Made by a program: the position numbers and the translations under genes | Notes under the pieces: generated by a model | Told to the model about the DNA's origin: nothing | The model's input: the letters and a program-made list of their open reading frames with translations, nothing else | The model's database searches: none | Shown: positions 1 through 12,676 of the stretch, one piece after another | How the letters are laid out: every line of letters begins with the position of its first letter | Numbering within the stretch: the stretch's first letter is position 1 | Assembly (NCBI GenBank): GCA_002633025.1 | Contig: NMRB01000081.1 | Location: 588,415-652,414, forward strand | Direction: 5' to 3' | Length of the DNA: 64,000 bases | DNA from: Notospermus geniculatus | Lineage: Eukaryota; Nemertea; Pilidiophora; Heteronemertea; Lineidae

Positions 1-897
1 CAACTCAGAAGGTAATTGGTCCAAAAAGGGTTTGGTGGTATTGATGTTGATTGGTGATACGTTGTTTACAATTGGAGTATCACAGCAACGGTTTGACGTC
101 GCCATAAAAACTAGCTTTGCCAAACTCAAGGTTTCGCTGAATAGAGTCAGTGCTTGTAGGCCAAATTGCAATTTTGCAAGTAAACAAACGACTGGGAAAA
201 TAATCATAGGCATTAGGACCCAGAGAAGCAAAAATTCAGCGATTAGCTAATTGGTAACGGTACAGTCCTGCGACAAAAGCCTCAGGCGGGACGAAATCAA
301 CGAACTAATCGAAACAAATCTATTGGCGCTACATCTCTCAGCGTTCAGCATTCATTTCTCAAGTATGTGGAGAAAACATCATGTCGACACGGGTGTTCTT
401 GGGTGCAACATAGCCTATCTGCAGTATATTACAGTGAATGAAGCAAGACGCCCTTAAAACGCTCGTAAATTACGCTCAGTTGACAAGTTTAAGGAGAAAA
501 CTCCATCGGCTCCATTGGTTTTTCTTTTCGCATCCAGCGTATCAGTAATGCATAAACAACTGAACCTCATCATGTATGTTTTGTTGATTTCTGTGCACCT
601 TAACGTCTAGTTCTGTATTTTTCCAAATAAACACGACGGTGGGAGCTATTTTGGGCCGTCCTGCATATACTGAACGAGTGGAAACATTATTTGGCCATCT
701 CTGCGGGTGCGTTTCCCGTACCGATGTAATATTTTTCACTGCCCCCGTTTGCCAATGGCCCCCAACAAGAGATTGACGGATTAAGCCGCAACGTGACAAT
801 GGGGGAGTCACTGGTAAATATGTCCCTCTGTTTTTGAGTGTCCGCCACACATAAATCAGGCACTGGTATACGAGAGGAATTATCATTCTGATCATTA
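1..897. other. Unassigned single-copy DNA
   Basis: I see no gene, repeat family or TIR pair here. Open frames are shorter than 140 codons on both strands, overlap one another and show no recognisable domain. Confidence 0.5.
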
Positions 898-1092
898 AGC
901 AGGCCTCACACGAGGACGGTTCTGACGGCGGTTCAGCACGGTTCAATAGGGAGGTTTAGAAATCAAGCGATAAATGCAATATAAAATCCGGTTAATGTGT
1001 AGTATGAAAAATAAAGTTATCGTTTGATTTCTAAACCTTCCTATTGAACCGTGCTGAACCGCCGTCAGAACCGTCCTCGTGTGAAGCCTGCT
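898..1092. mobile_element. Hairpin TIR element with TTA target duplication
   Basis: Two nearly perfect inverted arms of about 74 bases (899-972 and 1018-1091) enclose a 45-base spacer. The element starts AGCAGGC, ends GCCTGCT and lies between direct TTA triplets (895-897 and 1093-1095). A 3-base TWA duplication is typical of PIF/Harbinger-type elements. It carries no transposase, so it would be non-autonomous. The inner arm contains AGGGAGGTTTAGAAATC, which resembles the ends of the element at 12374. Confidence 0.75.
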
Positions 1093-1985
1093 TTACACCG
1101 GGACCACTCTAGTGGGAGAGATGATGGCCTTCCGGATAATTGCCAACACTCAGAATCATGGTAAAGAAACATACTTTTGCGGCATGGGGGCGGGGCGCCG
1201 CTTGAGGTCCCCCTCTGTTTCTGTCTCAGACACTCCTCCAGACCCAATACCCTCTTACCCTCTTACCAGACCCAATACCCTCTTATGTTACACATAGCAA
1301 GGTCTTATTTGACGCTCACGCGATGCCAGGGAAATGTTCTCAACGTCCATCGCACACTGAGAAGTAGTGGAAGAAATGAAGAAATTCTTTACTGTAACTT
1401 GAAATATCTATCAGGAAGGTTGTAAATTATAACAAACAAATTATTAACCTCAGTTTGCTAAACAATTTGTTCACTGATGAATTTACGACCGTAACTTTTT
1501 CAGCGTTATCAGCGAACGCGGACGACTTAAACGAGTCTCGTCTGCCCGGTAATCGTCGAGTCGAGTACCGAGAAATTTATTACGGAATATAATCGCTGAT
1601 GGAAGTAGTTTGTTGAAAACTACAAGTAATCAAGGAAATATTTATGGCCAAATTTATCAGATGTGATAACAAGGCCTATTATTTAGGCCTTTCTCGTTAT
1701 GCAGGTAGAGAACTTCTTGAGAACTCCCCAAACTCCCCAAACTACATGTACAGTATATTGGACACTGCATACTGTCAATATTGGTTTCAGTGCATCAAAG
1801 TACTTGTTTCTCATGTATTTTTCATCCCGATTTTTCAAATCTTAGCCGAAAGAAAACCTCAACATGTTCAGCAGTTCTAGTCCATTGCCATGTACGTACA
1901 TGTACAATAAGTGCCTCAAGTAGGCTACACAGCATCATTTTTGCTTTAAATAGGAAGTAAACGTTGGTAAATACAACGTCTTGGA
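1093..1985. other. Unassigned DNA
   Basis: No supported gene. A short pyrimidine-rich direct repeat (CAGACCCAATACCCTCTTA) occurs twice near 1240-1285. Two TACATGTA octamers lie near 1743 and 1899. Confidence 0.4.
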
Positions 1986-2878
1986 CCCAGATGATCTTGT
2001 CCTCTTGCAACCCAGTTGATGTTTATTTCACAGTAACAACGGTAAACCTTGTTTTACGATTACGTGTTCATTCACACTTCATCACATATACACCCCCAGT
2101 GGTCATGGCATAGATCAACAATGAAATTGATCCTGCAAACTAAGTTCAAAACGGCGATGCTCGACATAACTAAAGTCCACAAAAAATTGTTGGTAAGACA
2201 AGTAGTTTTCATCGTGAGATTTTCGTCAGGAGGTAATTTTTTACTGCACTATCCCCCAAGGAACGGTATTAAAACCGATGCACTCAGCTAAAAGAAAAAA
2301 GCGGGTGTGAGAAACCCACTGAGCCAGAATCATCCTGTGAGAAATTAATCATATTTTGCCCCGGTCTGGAAAGATCGAGCGAAAAATCGTAGCCCTTCGT
2401 AAAAGTTTTATCCATTCTTTTCGACGTGTTTTCTGTAGTTTTACCCGAGTCATTAAACGAATTGATACGGTTTACATTGATTAAAATGTGCATTTCAATC
2501 CGTCGATCGATTTTCGTTAAACCGCAGTAACCGCAAACCTCGTCCGGGCGAAGTCGAACGGCGATATCTATAATTTGATCTGAGTTAAATACGCTTGATT
2601 AAAATTCCTCGTGGTGTTCCCGACAGCTGACAAGAAATCACATAATTAAGGAGGCTTCTCCTCGCATCTTTCACGCTCTTTTGCAGAATTTTCGTCTCAT
2701 TTTGCTAGCGAAATCGGCAATGTTATGGCGCACTAGGATCCGATTTCGGCCCATTCGTCACCCAGCAAGTCTCCGAGGTGTCAACTGATTTGGTTGTTGC
2801 TCAAATTAAAGGGTCTGTCATCACGTTAATTATTCCACGTTAAAAAGTGATTTCGGAAGAATTTTTTCACCACACAGC
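1986..2878 (+). repeat. Haplotype copy A1 (repeated after the N at 2879)
   Basis: This 893-base block is repeated almost exactly at 2880-3778. The copies differ by a few substitutions and by one 6-base length change, a TA at 2141 that is TACATGTA at 3035. A single N separates them, so I infer two alleles placed side by side at a contig join. No convincing coding frame is present. The two conserved short frames, 2049-2291 and 2284-2493 on the minus strand, are conserved only because the whole block is. Confidence 0.85.
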
Positions 2879-2879
2879 N

Positions 2880-3778
2880 CCCAGATGATCTTGTCCTCTT
2901 GCAACCCAGTTGATGTTTATTTCACAGTAACAACGGTAAACCTTGTTTTACGATTACGTGTTCATTCACACTTCATCACATATACACCCCCAGTGGTCAT
3001 GGCATAGATCAACAATGAAATTGATCCTGCAAACTACATGTAAGTTCAAAACGGCGATGCTCGACATAACTAAAGTCCACAAAAAATTGTTGGTAAGACA
3101 AGTAGTTTTCATCGTGAGATTTTCGTCAGGAGGTAATTTTTTACTGCACTATCCCCCAAGGAACGGTATTAAATCCAATGCACTCAGCTAAAAGAAAAAA
3201 GCGGGTGTGAGAAACCCACTGAGCCAGAATCATCCTGTGAGAAATTAATCATATTTTGCCCCGGTCTGGAAAGATCGAGCGAAAAATCGTAGCCCTTCGT
3301 AAAAGTTTTATCCATTCTTTTCGATGTGTTTTCTGTAGTTTTACCCGAGTCATTAAACGAATTGATACGGTTTACATTGATTAAAATGTGCATTTCAATC
3401 CGTCGATCGATTTTCGTTAAACCGCAGTAACCGCAAACCTCGTCCGGGCGAAGTCGAACGGCGATATCTATAATTTGATCTGAGTTAAATACGCTTGATT
3501 AAAATTCCTCGTGGTGTTCCCGACAGCTGACAAGAAATCACATAATTAAGGAGGCTTCTCCTCGCATCTTTCACGCTCTTTTGCAGAATTTTCGTCTCAT
3601 TTTGCTAGCGAAATCGGCAATGTTATGGCGCACTAGGATCCGATTTCGGCCCATTCGTCACCCAGCAAGTCTTCGAGGTGTCAACTGATTTGGTTGTTGC
3701 TCAAATTAAAGGGTCTGTCATCACGTTAATTATTCCACGTTAAAAAGTGATTTCGGAAGAATTTTTTCACCACACAGC
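2880..3778 (+). repeat. Haplotype copy A2
   Basis: Second allele of the 1986-2878 block, 899 bases long. The 6-base excess equals exactly the TACATG unit inserted at 3035. After 3778 the sequence continues into unique DNA. Confidence 0.85.
3035..3042. other. Polymorphic TACATGTA octamer (TA in other allele)
   Basis: In copy A1 the same position (2141-2142) is a bare TA with identical flanks, GCAAAC before and AGTTC after. This is one of four exact TA-to-TACATGTA differences between paired alleles. Confidence 0.9.
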
Positions 3779-3825
3779 CCAATTTTGCCTTTAAAAAGGC
3801 TCATTGAACTATTACATATCACATA

Positions 3826-4410
3826 GGCCTTTTTACACGGCGCGGGTGCGTTCGGGATCGAGACTAGATCGAGGAGTTACCTGTATTTTTCCCCGTGTAA
3901 AAGCGAAACAACTACTGACCTCCACCTTCCTCGGGCCAGTTCAGTAGGCCGCGTGAGTCTCGGGAAGGTGGAGGTAGGTGCAGGCCGGTAATATTCTCTC
4001 GTGTAAAGCGAACCGACCTCCACCGGCCTCGTGCGGGATTGAGCATGCTACCTGAGTGCAGGGGCGGATCCAGGGGGGGTGTCCAGGGTGTCCGGACACC
4101 CGCCCTTTTGCTTAGGGTGCCCTTTTTTGAAGAGTGCATGTTTTCAAAATGTGTTGCTTTTAGCTGAACTGGGTGTTTTAATTGCCCAATAGTGTCCATT
4201 AGGAGCCTCAAGGGGCATCTGCGGTAGTCCCGACTCCTTGAAGACAACATTGTGCTGCTTGTCTTCCTGGTCTANACGAACCGACCTCGAACTAGATCGA
4301 GGCGGGTTACCGAACCCGCACCGTGTAAAAGCGATCAATCCATCCTGAACCGAACCCGCCCGAGGAGGGTGGAGGTAGGTTTCCTCGAACCCGCAACGTG
4401 TAAAAAGGCC
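3826..4410. mobile_element. TIR element with TA flanks and internal subrepeats
   Basis: The left end reads GGCCTTTTTACACGGCGCGG. The right end is its imperfect reverse complement (CGCAACGTGTAAAAAGGCC). Both are flanked by TA. Inside, GTGTAAAAGCGAA and GACCTCCACC are repeated several times in both orientations. At 4059 a CAGGGGCGGATCCAGGGG motif looks like the terminus of another element nested inside, whose far end I cannot see. An N at 4275 interrupts the sequence. No transposase is present. Confidence 0.65.
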
Positions 4411-4411
4411 T

Positions 4412-5037
4412 ATACAGGCCTAAAGAGCTTACGGCCAAATCTACCCCTATCACCTTCATTTGACATTGCTTTTCAATATAAAGGTTAAGGTACAGTTGGG
4501 TCCACTCTACCATTCACTTGTACACAATGTATAATTATTGTAGACGAGCCCGTTTATTCTAAAACAACTGAAAGTGATGTTCGAAGGCCTCATTCAAGTG
4601 TTTCGACAACAATACCAGAGGAACCATAATGCTATATAGCCGGTAGGGAATGATACATCTATACACGTACATTGTCTGTCTTATATCATTCAGGTAAGAT
4701 GGAGCGATTGACGAAAAATTCTTTGACAGTTCCCAAATCAAATACTCTGTACAAACCCTGAGAAACACAGTTGTACGAGTTATCTTTCTAGCAAAACGGA
4801 AATATAACAGTCAATTCCCCCGTTTTTCAGCATAGATGTTTTACTATTATCATTTGGGGCCCAAATAAATGTCACTGAAATGACTGCGCGATAGCCCTTA
4901 GAGCACTGATGTGAATTGACTACTATCATTGACTGTTGCTTCTGTACGAATGTACGTATCATGTAACTTCCAATACAACATATAACCGACGAAATCTACA
5001 GTGAAACCCTGCTTCTATTTGAATTATTCCGCTAAAT
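4412..5037. other. Unassigned DNA
   Basis: AT-rich DNA with only short random frames; nothing recognised. Confidence 0.4.
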
Positions 5038-5294
5038 GGAGCAAGAAATAAAAGTGGAAAATAAGAAGTGGGAAATTTTAGAATTTTGCGCTAATTTTCA
5101 ATTTCTCGAATTGGGAGAACATTTTTTCCCATTTTAAGAAATTTTCTTAAAATGACATGGCATTTTGTCTGATTTTTTCGGGTGATATTTCTCAAAATGG
5201 GGAAACATTTTCTCCCAATTCGAGAAATTGAAAATTCGCGCAAAATTGCAAAATTCCCCACTTCTTATTTTCCACTTTTTTATTTCTTTACTCC
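5038..5294. mobile_element. Hairpin MITE, GTGGAAAATAAGAAG family, copy 1
   Basis: Long inverted arms start AGAAATAAAAGTGGAAAATA and continue through GAAGTGGGAAATTTT, with a conserved centre around GACATGGCATTTTGTCTG. Other copies lie at 21126-21365, 32135-32379 (allelic to the previous one) and 52318-52576. About 250 bases, no coding capacity. Confidence 0.8.
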
Positions 5295-8200
5295 CTTGCT
5301 AGTACATGTCGAAGCCAATAAAGATAGACAGCATTACAAATTATAAACACAATTAACCTCCAAAGAAAATGAAGTCCGCCGCTACCACCAATTCTCATGC
5401 ATCTTCCTTAACACATTTTTCAAATCCTGCCTTTCAACAAAAAAATGTTTATGTTTCTTAAGAGAAGAGCGTGCAAAAAAATCAGAATCTCAGGCAGAGA
5501 CAATAGGAAGGACATCGCCAGCCAGGTTGAGAAATCCTTTGTCAGTAATGTCCTTGGAACTTTGTAAATAACAACCGAACATCCTATCGTATTTCAGATA
5601 ATCGACTTACGGCGTCCTTGAAATCGGCCTCATTTTTCCATACGAACATATAGCATTACATCCTATGATATTTCTGTTTAAATGGTATCAAAAATGTCCA
5701 CTGCCCTCGAACTCAGATTCAGAAAGTACATGGACATGAAGTATCTTTTTTAACAAGGGTTTCCTTTTTTAAGAAACGGGCGTTTGTTGTTGGTACTGAA
5801 GCTTTCAAAAAGAAAAGAGTGATAAAGCAAAGGACAAGTCTGCCCGCAGCGAAATTCTGAAAAACGTACTTGTCAATTTAAATAGTTGTGTTGTTTCTGG
5901 AAGGCCATGGATATCTTTCTTTAGACACAATTGCAATCGTGCGGCTCCCTTTCCCAAAGCAGTGCCACTAACTCACCTAGTCTAGGTGAGTTCGAAAGGG
6001 GTCCTATCAGGTCCATGTTAATTTAATCCCCAAAAACAATAGTCATATTTTGGATACAGAGAATAAGTCCAATCGCTTCATCTTTCTTCAGAAAATTGAT
6101 AGGCCTAGAGTTGGAAAGGGTTTAGAAATCGTGAGGTTTTTAAAGGAATGATATAGGAAGGTAATCCCGGGTTCAATTTTCAAAACACGCCTCCAGATAT
6201 GCCAGAGACCTCAGCTGATGTCATGTCTACAGTTAAGACAACACCAGGGAGCGTTTCCACAAAGTCCCAACTGGAAGAAAGCAGACCTTTTCAGAGCAAA
6301 AAGGAAACAAGACAACTTCGAAGCTTATTCAGCGTTCTACCGGAGACTGCAACAGCCATACCTTGCTGGCGTCAATGATGCAGTGATAAAACAAGATGTC
6401 TCACTCACGCCTCGGCGACTAGAACCCTTCATAAGTCACGACCAAAGTGACAAAGTGCCCTTAAGAAACATGCGTTATGTCAAGAAAATCACATCACGTC
6501 ACTTGGTCGCCAGCGCAAATAATGACAAGTTTATGTAAGGAGTGATGCAGAGAGGTAGCCTGCAGTAGCACCTCAATTTATGGGACAAACGCGGCGCTCC
6601 AAGTCACAATTACAACACAATCTTAACGGTTGTGTATTCGCCGCCTTCCACCACCTTCTGATGGTAAATACAGCCTGTCAACTAAGTTTCCCTCCTCCTT
6701 TCCGGAGAGTGATCAAACCGTAATGGCCGCCATGATGGCCGCTGTCAACGCAGGCTATAGATTGTGTTTGTTTTATCCCACCATGAAAGGGACAAGCCAA
6801 GTGGAAGCGATTGCGCTTTGGTAACCTCTGTACCTCGGGGCAGCCATCGCTCTGACCTCTCAAGCAGAAACATCTCAATAAATAATCTAGACTAGTAATA
6901 AACCAAGGCGGATGGAACACTTGGATGAAACTGTAATCAGTTATGGTAGTAATACATGGGATAAAGATGTATCGTGAAGATGTGACGGCTTGATACAATC
7001 ATTCATGCCGTTTTACGGAGAATTGAATAAAATGATTTCATTTCCTTTCAGGTGTTTTGTTTAGTTCGAATGAGCGGTGACGGTAGCGCCCTAATGGCAA
7101 ATTGCATTAACCATCCTCTTTTAGCACTCCGATGTTGTCTGCTGCGATAGTAAATATACTGGGGGATAAACAGGCTGGCACCCCTTTGGTATATGTTATG
7201 CGTGTGTGCGATAATTATCTTGCCAACGCAGTGAGGCATTGCTAAATGCAAGTTACTTCAAATGTCAGCTATTAATTTTCGGGACTGCCCCTAGTGTAAG
7301 GTGGCAGAACTAAGGGAATCGTACCTGGCCGACATAGAAGTATCTCATCGATGCAGCATTGGCTTTGCCACCACATGTCCCTATCAGCCACCCCACGTCA
7401 GCATCGCTGGTCGCGGTTGATGTGGACGTCCGTACACCCAGTTTCCTACCGTCTGTTGGAATTTTTCATGGTTTATCCGTCCAATGCCGATGGATGTTGC
7501 CCACCTTGATCGAATCATGTTTACATGGATAAGAGCAATTTTAAGTTTATAGATCTACGTTTTGGTCAGAGACAAGAAAATGAAACAGAACTGGGCCAAC
7601 GCTGTCCACGACAACCACAATAGAAAGTATGTAAGAGAAAACGATGGAGGCCTGTTGCAGAGGGTTTCTATTTCGGATTCTAAAACTTGGTAAACTTTCG
7701 TGTATTTCTTTGGTACGCGTATATATCGGAGGCGGGATGTCTCCCAATCAGCTAAGGGTGTCTGGATGCCGAACGAGCGGATAGCGACTGGTTCTACCGC
7801 CGTGATCTAATATCTGCATTTATCTTATATCTGCACCACCTTGGGCACTTTCCATACCAGTCTTTTGATCTCGCAAATTATTCTAATAGCAAAATAATGA
7901 CGGTGTCTTTTAGCCATGACAAGGGGAAGCGAGCGGAGGACCTCTTCACTGGGGTAAAGTGGCGGCGCTAATTCAGAATTAGCTCCGCGGACAAAAGTAG
8001 CCTTCTGTAACGCAATCTGCATAAGATCGAGTACCCTGTTCAGGAATGTCAAGGGGTTTTTACACCAATTATCCCATGATGATAGAGATAAAAAATAAGA
8101 GAGGAAGTCAGATTTTTTTCTCTTCATTATCTTATTATTTTGTAGCGTAATGATGGAAAGACGTCACAGCCACATTTGCCAGGGGGCGCTTAGAGTGACT

Positions 8201-10195
8201 GGTGTCTTCATCTCTTTGCCTCTGACATGATGACCACAGGCACAGGTAGTCATCCGGACGCCGAAATAACTTGAGTTGAAAGCTATTAGTAGCTAATTGC
8301 ACTGATTTACAGCTGATTATACACGTGGTCACACGCGAAACCAACATGAAACGTGGCCTCGGATCTTCTGTTCTTTGGTTTGGTACCAAAGTAAGTCGCA
8401 AACAGGACGATTTTAGCTTGATCATTACAGGAACCGACTATACTTGTGATGAGAGCCCAAATCCTTGTGATGGATAAGCCCAAATCCTTGTGATGGATAA
8501 GCAGAGACCCTGCAATTCACCGATAAAAATGCATGATATTGCTGGAACAAACGCCACTGCTGCATGCAATTCAGCAGTGAAGTGATGGCAAGTTCCTTTT
8601 CATCCAACAACATTCATACTTACAAGTATAACAACAATAACTTCATCCGCGAGAACACCCCGATCGAAATGTCAAAAATCTAAAAATGTGTGCAATTTCT
8701 CTAAAGGAACACATCGTAATAAATAAGAAACAACATAAAAACCACGTCTTTAAGCCATATTTGATATATAAGATGATACAATTGCAATCCTTCGTGAACC
8801 ACAGGCGAGAATATAAATTGAGTTTTATATAATAAGTTTTGCGACAAGTTTTGGCTTTGGGCCCTGTCAAGATTGTTACCTGCAGTTCACGCTCTTCACT
8901 ACTTCTGCCTCAGGTTCAGTAAGAAACATCCTTTTTCACAATCGATTATCTTTTAGGAGATATTTTATACTCTTATTAATAATGTTCTTTCTTGATACCC
9001 CGAGCTAGTGGCAACTTGGGTACTTATAAGCAGGATCAGTCAATGTAGAATCCGTTACTTCGAGGGCTTTTCCTAAACTCTTCCGATCTTCTTCTCCGCA
9101 CACTTCGAAGAAAGAGGACTTGTACTGTACAGTGATGCATCGTTAGAAAAAGTTGCACAATGTAGTGCCAAAGTAAATACGAAGTATGAAATGAATAGAT
9201 GAATAAATGGCCTACATGTAGCAGAATGTTCAAATGCCTCTCTACCATAATGTTGAAGAAGGAGAAATATAAAAGGCGTACATGTATGTTGATTCTGAGT
9301 TATCCAGAAATGCCTATAGAAGTGTGACTGGTTACCTCTTCGTAAAAATGATAGCCTGGTATTCAATCCAACAGTTTATAGGTATACAGGACGACATTGG
9401 CATTAGAAAGGCCCTATGCGAAAAAAATAATTGCTTGTTCCGCTCTGATGTAACAATATTTTTGTATCATGGCTTCGATACCCTGAAAAATTTCATGTGT
9501 CCTGCATAATTCCTTTATTTTGTCTCCCATTGTATGTCCTCCCTCATTTGCATCGTCACCCCCAGTGACAGACATTTTTTATCTACTCAAATATCATATT
9601 TCCGGTATTTTTCTTTTCTCGTCTTTGTCCCTTTGTAAAGTATACCTTCCTTTGTTTGATGTTTCCTCTTAGGGAAAAAATAGATCCCTTTTTCATAGCC
9701 CTAATCCCTTCCCCGATGACAGCTCCAGGCATTCGTCATATTCGTTCCAGAACAGATGTACTATCATCTTCTGTCCAGTTACATGGTGTCTAAAAAACTT
9801 GCGAGTGAAATTAACAATATTTTTACCTGTACTTTACCCATGGACAATGTACAGGTTTACTTTGGAATCTATAAGTTCCCACATATACCAGACACACTTT
9901 GCCAATACCACCTAAACTGTCAAACATGTATCGGGAGACACCGCAGACAGATGACGGAAATGGTGTCGAGAATTCATTTACTGGCCTTGGCATAAATTAA
10001 TCATTCTTACTTGTAGGTCCTAAGGTTTGACATTTGGCGGATGATTTAACATTTTGAACACTTTTATGAGAAGTCCAACCAGATGGCGTTACGAACAAAA
10101 CTTTAGTACCTGTAGGTTCTCGCTGGTATGTCACTTTCCTCTCATGAAGACAAGCAAAGAAAGAGAGAGCACAAATGTCGACACACAAAATGATA
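5295..10195. other. Long unassigned stretch
   Basis: No gene can be supported. The most protein-like stretch starts with ATG at 6198 and overlaps a second frame at 6218-6538 that is shifted by one base. Neither matches a family I know, so a decayed exon or chance are equally possible. A perfect short palindrome (AACTCACCTAG and its complement) lies at 5970-5992, and a 23-base direct repeat at 8454-8501. The remainder shows nothing distinctive. Confidence 0.35.
8454..8501 (+). repeat. Two-copy 23-base tandem repeat
   Basis: The unit AGCCCAAATCCTTGTGATGG followed by ATA occurs twice in succession. Confidence 0.85.
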
Positions 10196-10385
10196 ATATA
10201 TAGGAAGTCAACTTCCAAAATTTCGCAAATTTTCGTTCAGGTTGGCACTTTCAAGTCGAGCTACCAGAAGTGTAAATGCACTTCTGGTAGCTCGACTTGA
10301 AAGTGCTAGCCTGAAGAAGACCCCAGTTGGCGTCGAAAATTTGCGAAATTCTGGAAGTTGACTTCCTATACATGTATATTATCAT
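10196..10385. mobile_element. Inverted dimer of GACCCC-hairpin retroposon family
   Basis: Two copies of one sequence face each other around a perfect palindrome near 10244-10306. The right arm reads CCTGAAGAAGACCCC, a short loop, then the complementary GGCGTCGAAAATTTGCG and a tail ending in TATTATCAT. The left arm lacks about 18 bases of the GACCCC hairpin. Relatives lie at 11621, 14466, 26366, 32380 and 62727. Confidence 0.7.
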
Positions 10386-10896
10386 GGAGACAAGCAACAA
10401 CTTTAACACGGTTCACTTTCTTCCACTATCGGATTTCCAAGCCATTCACCTACCTCTAGCTTTTGTTCCACGACCGAACCTTTTCACATATTTGTTACTG
10501 ACATCTTCAATGAGAAAGACCTGCGGCGAAAACTTCAAACATCTTTCTTACAAACACAGGTTACAGTTACCTCTGAGCGGTTTTCATCTCTTAAAAATTC
10601 TAACTTCCACCATGTCTTCTATCAGGAATAACACAATTCGAGCTGGTGGCTTATTAAGTACCAAAAGTTCACTTTATGATAAGACTATTCATATCTACGA
10701 AGTTGTTATGACGCAAATCGGCCAAAGTTACGAAATATAAACTGCGCATTTAAAAAGTTTCGGGCGATCCAATTATATCGAAGAAGACTAGGTATTTAAC
10801 TTTGTTATCATCTTTTAGGCCGCGCCTGTTCATTACTTTAATAAGGTTGATCGACACCCGACAGCATTGCGGAAAACAGCTCAACAGACGGCAATA
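10228..10896 (+). repeat. Haplotype copy B1
   Basis: This block is repeated at 11621-12325, starting immediately after the N at 11620. Differences include an extra TACATG at 10369 and scattered substitutions. An open frame (10327-10740) differs in frame and length between the copies (11737-12117), which argues against coding. Confidence 0.75.
10369..10376. other. Polymorphic TACATGTA octamer (TA in other allele)
   Basis: The other copy has TA at 11779-11780 with identical flanks, CTTCCTA before and TATTATC after. Confidence 0.9.
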
Positions 10897-11619
10897 GGCC
10901 TACTTAAGCCCCCTTCACACCAACGTCCCGACAAAGGCCCGATCATCCCCGCTCCCGAAAATTGGCCAGGTCGGGGAAGGTCGGGGTAGATCGGGGTGGA
11001 TCGGGCCTTGGTCTGATACAGCGTATCTTGGTCAAATATAGGTCCTGGGTTGATCAGGTAGATCATGAAGAGCGGGAGAGAGCGGGAAAGAATTTTAAAC
11101 CCTCCGAAAAATAGCGGGGATGATCGGGGATGGATCAAGATCGCGAGTTGAACTGGGATGGAGCGGGGAGGTCGCAGGTTCAGCGTATATTTGTCCTGTG
11201 CCGGTCGGGATAGTCGTGGGTTGATCCTATGTTGATCTTATGTGCAGCGGGCTCATTTTTTTTCACGCTCTACCCAAGACGTACCTCCGCTGTAGATACG
11301 CTTGCCCCGATGATCGGTTCGGATAAGCACGTGCGTTGAGCGTGGAAAGCGGAAAAGCGTCTTATCTTGAGCGGCGCGATCGGGGACAGAGCGAGGTTAG
11401 AGCGTGCTTTAAGCGTACGCATCGGCGTTTGATCGCATATCATAGCGTAAAGCGTCTTGAAAAGATCCGGCCTTGATCATATAAAGCGAGGATAGAACGG
11501 CCCTGCATCGGGGATTGAACGTATATAAATCCACGATCAGTGCAAAAAGTTCCACGATTCTTTCCGACCACCACGCTCTGGGGGCAATTTTGGTCAGAAA
11601 TAGATCGGGGCTTGGTCAN
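10897..11619. other. Allele-specific segment rich in GATCGGGG motifs
   Basis: Copy B2 lacks this stretch. It begins near CCCCCTTCACACCAACG, which looks like a transposon terminus. It then carries many short imperfect repeats of GATCGGG, AGCGGG and GGTTGATC. It runs into the N at 11620, so the far end is not visible. Probably a non-autonomous element cut by a contig end. Confidence 0.45.
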
Positions 11620-11620
11620 A

Positions 11621-11793
11621 ATTTTCGACGCCAACCGGGGTCTTCTTCAGGCTGGCACTTTCAAGTCGAGCTACCAGAAGTGTAAATGCACTTCTGGTAG
11701 CTCGACTTGAAAGTGCCAGCCTGAACAAGACCCCAGTTGGCGTCGAAAATTTGCGAAATTCTGGAAGTTGACTTCCTATATATTATCATGGAG
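11621..11793. mobile_element. Inverted dimer of GACCCC-hairpin family, allele 2
   Basis: Allelic to 10196-10385. Here the left arm keeps the complete hairpin (ACGCCAACCGGGGTCTTCTT), so the deletion in the other allele is secondary. Confidence 0.7.
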
Positions 11794-12325
11794 ACAAGCA
11801 ACAACTTGAACACGGTTCACTTTCTTCCACTATCGGATTTCCAAGCCATTCACCTACCCCTAACTTTTGTTCCACGACCGAACCTTTTCACATATTTGTT
11901 ACTGACATCTTCAATGAGAAAGACTTGCGGCGAAAACTTCAAACATCTTTCTTACAAACACAGGTTACAGTTACCTGTGAGCGGTTTTCATCTCTTAAAA
12001 ATTCTAACTTCCACCATGTCTTCTATCAGGAATAACACAATTCGAGCTTGTGGCTTATATAAAGTACCAAAAGTTCACTTTATGATAAGACTATTCATAT
12101 CTACGAAGTTGTTATGACGCAAATCGGCGGCCAAAGTTACGAAACATAAACTACGCATTTAAAAACCTTCGGGTGATCAAATTACATCGAAGAAGACTAG
12201 GTATTTAACTTAGTTATCATTATTTAAGTCGCGATACCAGATTTCGGCCGCGCCTGTTCATTAACTTTAACAAGATTGATCGACACCCGACAGCATTGCG
12301 GCAAACAGCTCAACAAACGTCAATA
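11621..12325 (+). repeat. Haplotype copy B2
   Basis: Second allele of 10228-10896. After 12325 the sequence is unique. Confidence 0.75.
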
Positions 12326-12373
12326 CTAACTTACAAAAACATTTCTGCAATAGTACGTTACGTGCCAATCAAG

Positions 12374-12510
12374 AGGGAGTTTAAGAAATCAAACGATAAA
12401 CGTTAACTTTACGACAACGTTATTTTTTGTACCGAAAATGCAATATATACCCGGTAATCTGGTGAATTGGCAGTAGGAGTTAACGTTTATCGTTTGAGTT
12501 CTTAAACTCC
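12374..12510. mobile_element. AGGGAG-ended hairpin element with AAG flanks
   Basis: Arms of about 34 bases (AGGGAGTTTAAGAAATCAAA at the left, complement at 12477-12510) enclose about 70 bases. Direct AAG triplets flank it. The centre (ATGCAATATATACCCGGT) resembles the spacer of the element at 898, so the two appear related. Confidence 0.65.
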
Positions 12511-12676
12511 AAGTGAGTGTGCACCAAAAAATACACACCAGGTATACGTTATGGTCACACCCATGCCTTTCTGTAGCTCTGTAACAGCATGTTATTTGGT
12601 TTTACACCGATTCAGTGCCAATGCTGCGTGATCGGAGAGTTAGGCACTACACCTTTTCAAATTCGGTAGCATTCAG

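Noticed and set aside
10327-12117. Pair of similar frames at 10327-10740 and 11737-12117 as a duplicated gene
   Set aside because: They begin inside a retroposon, are alleles rather than paralogues, and differ by frame-changing indels.
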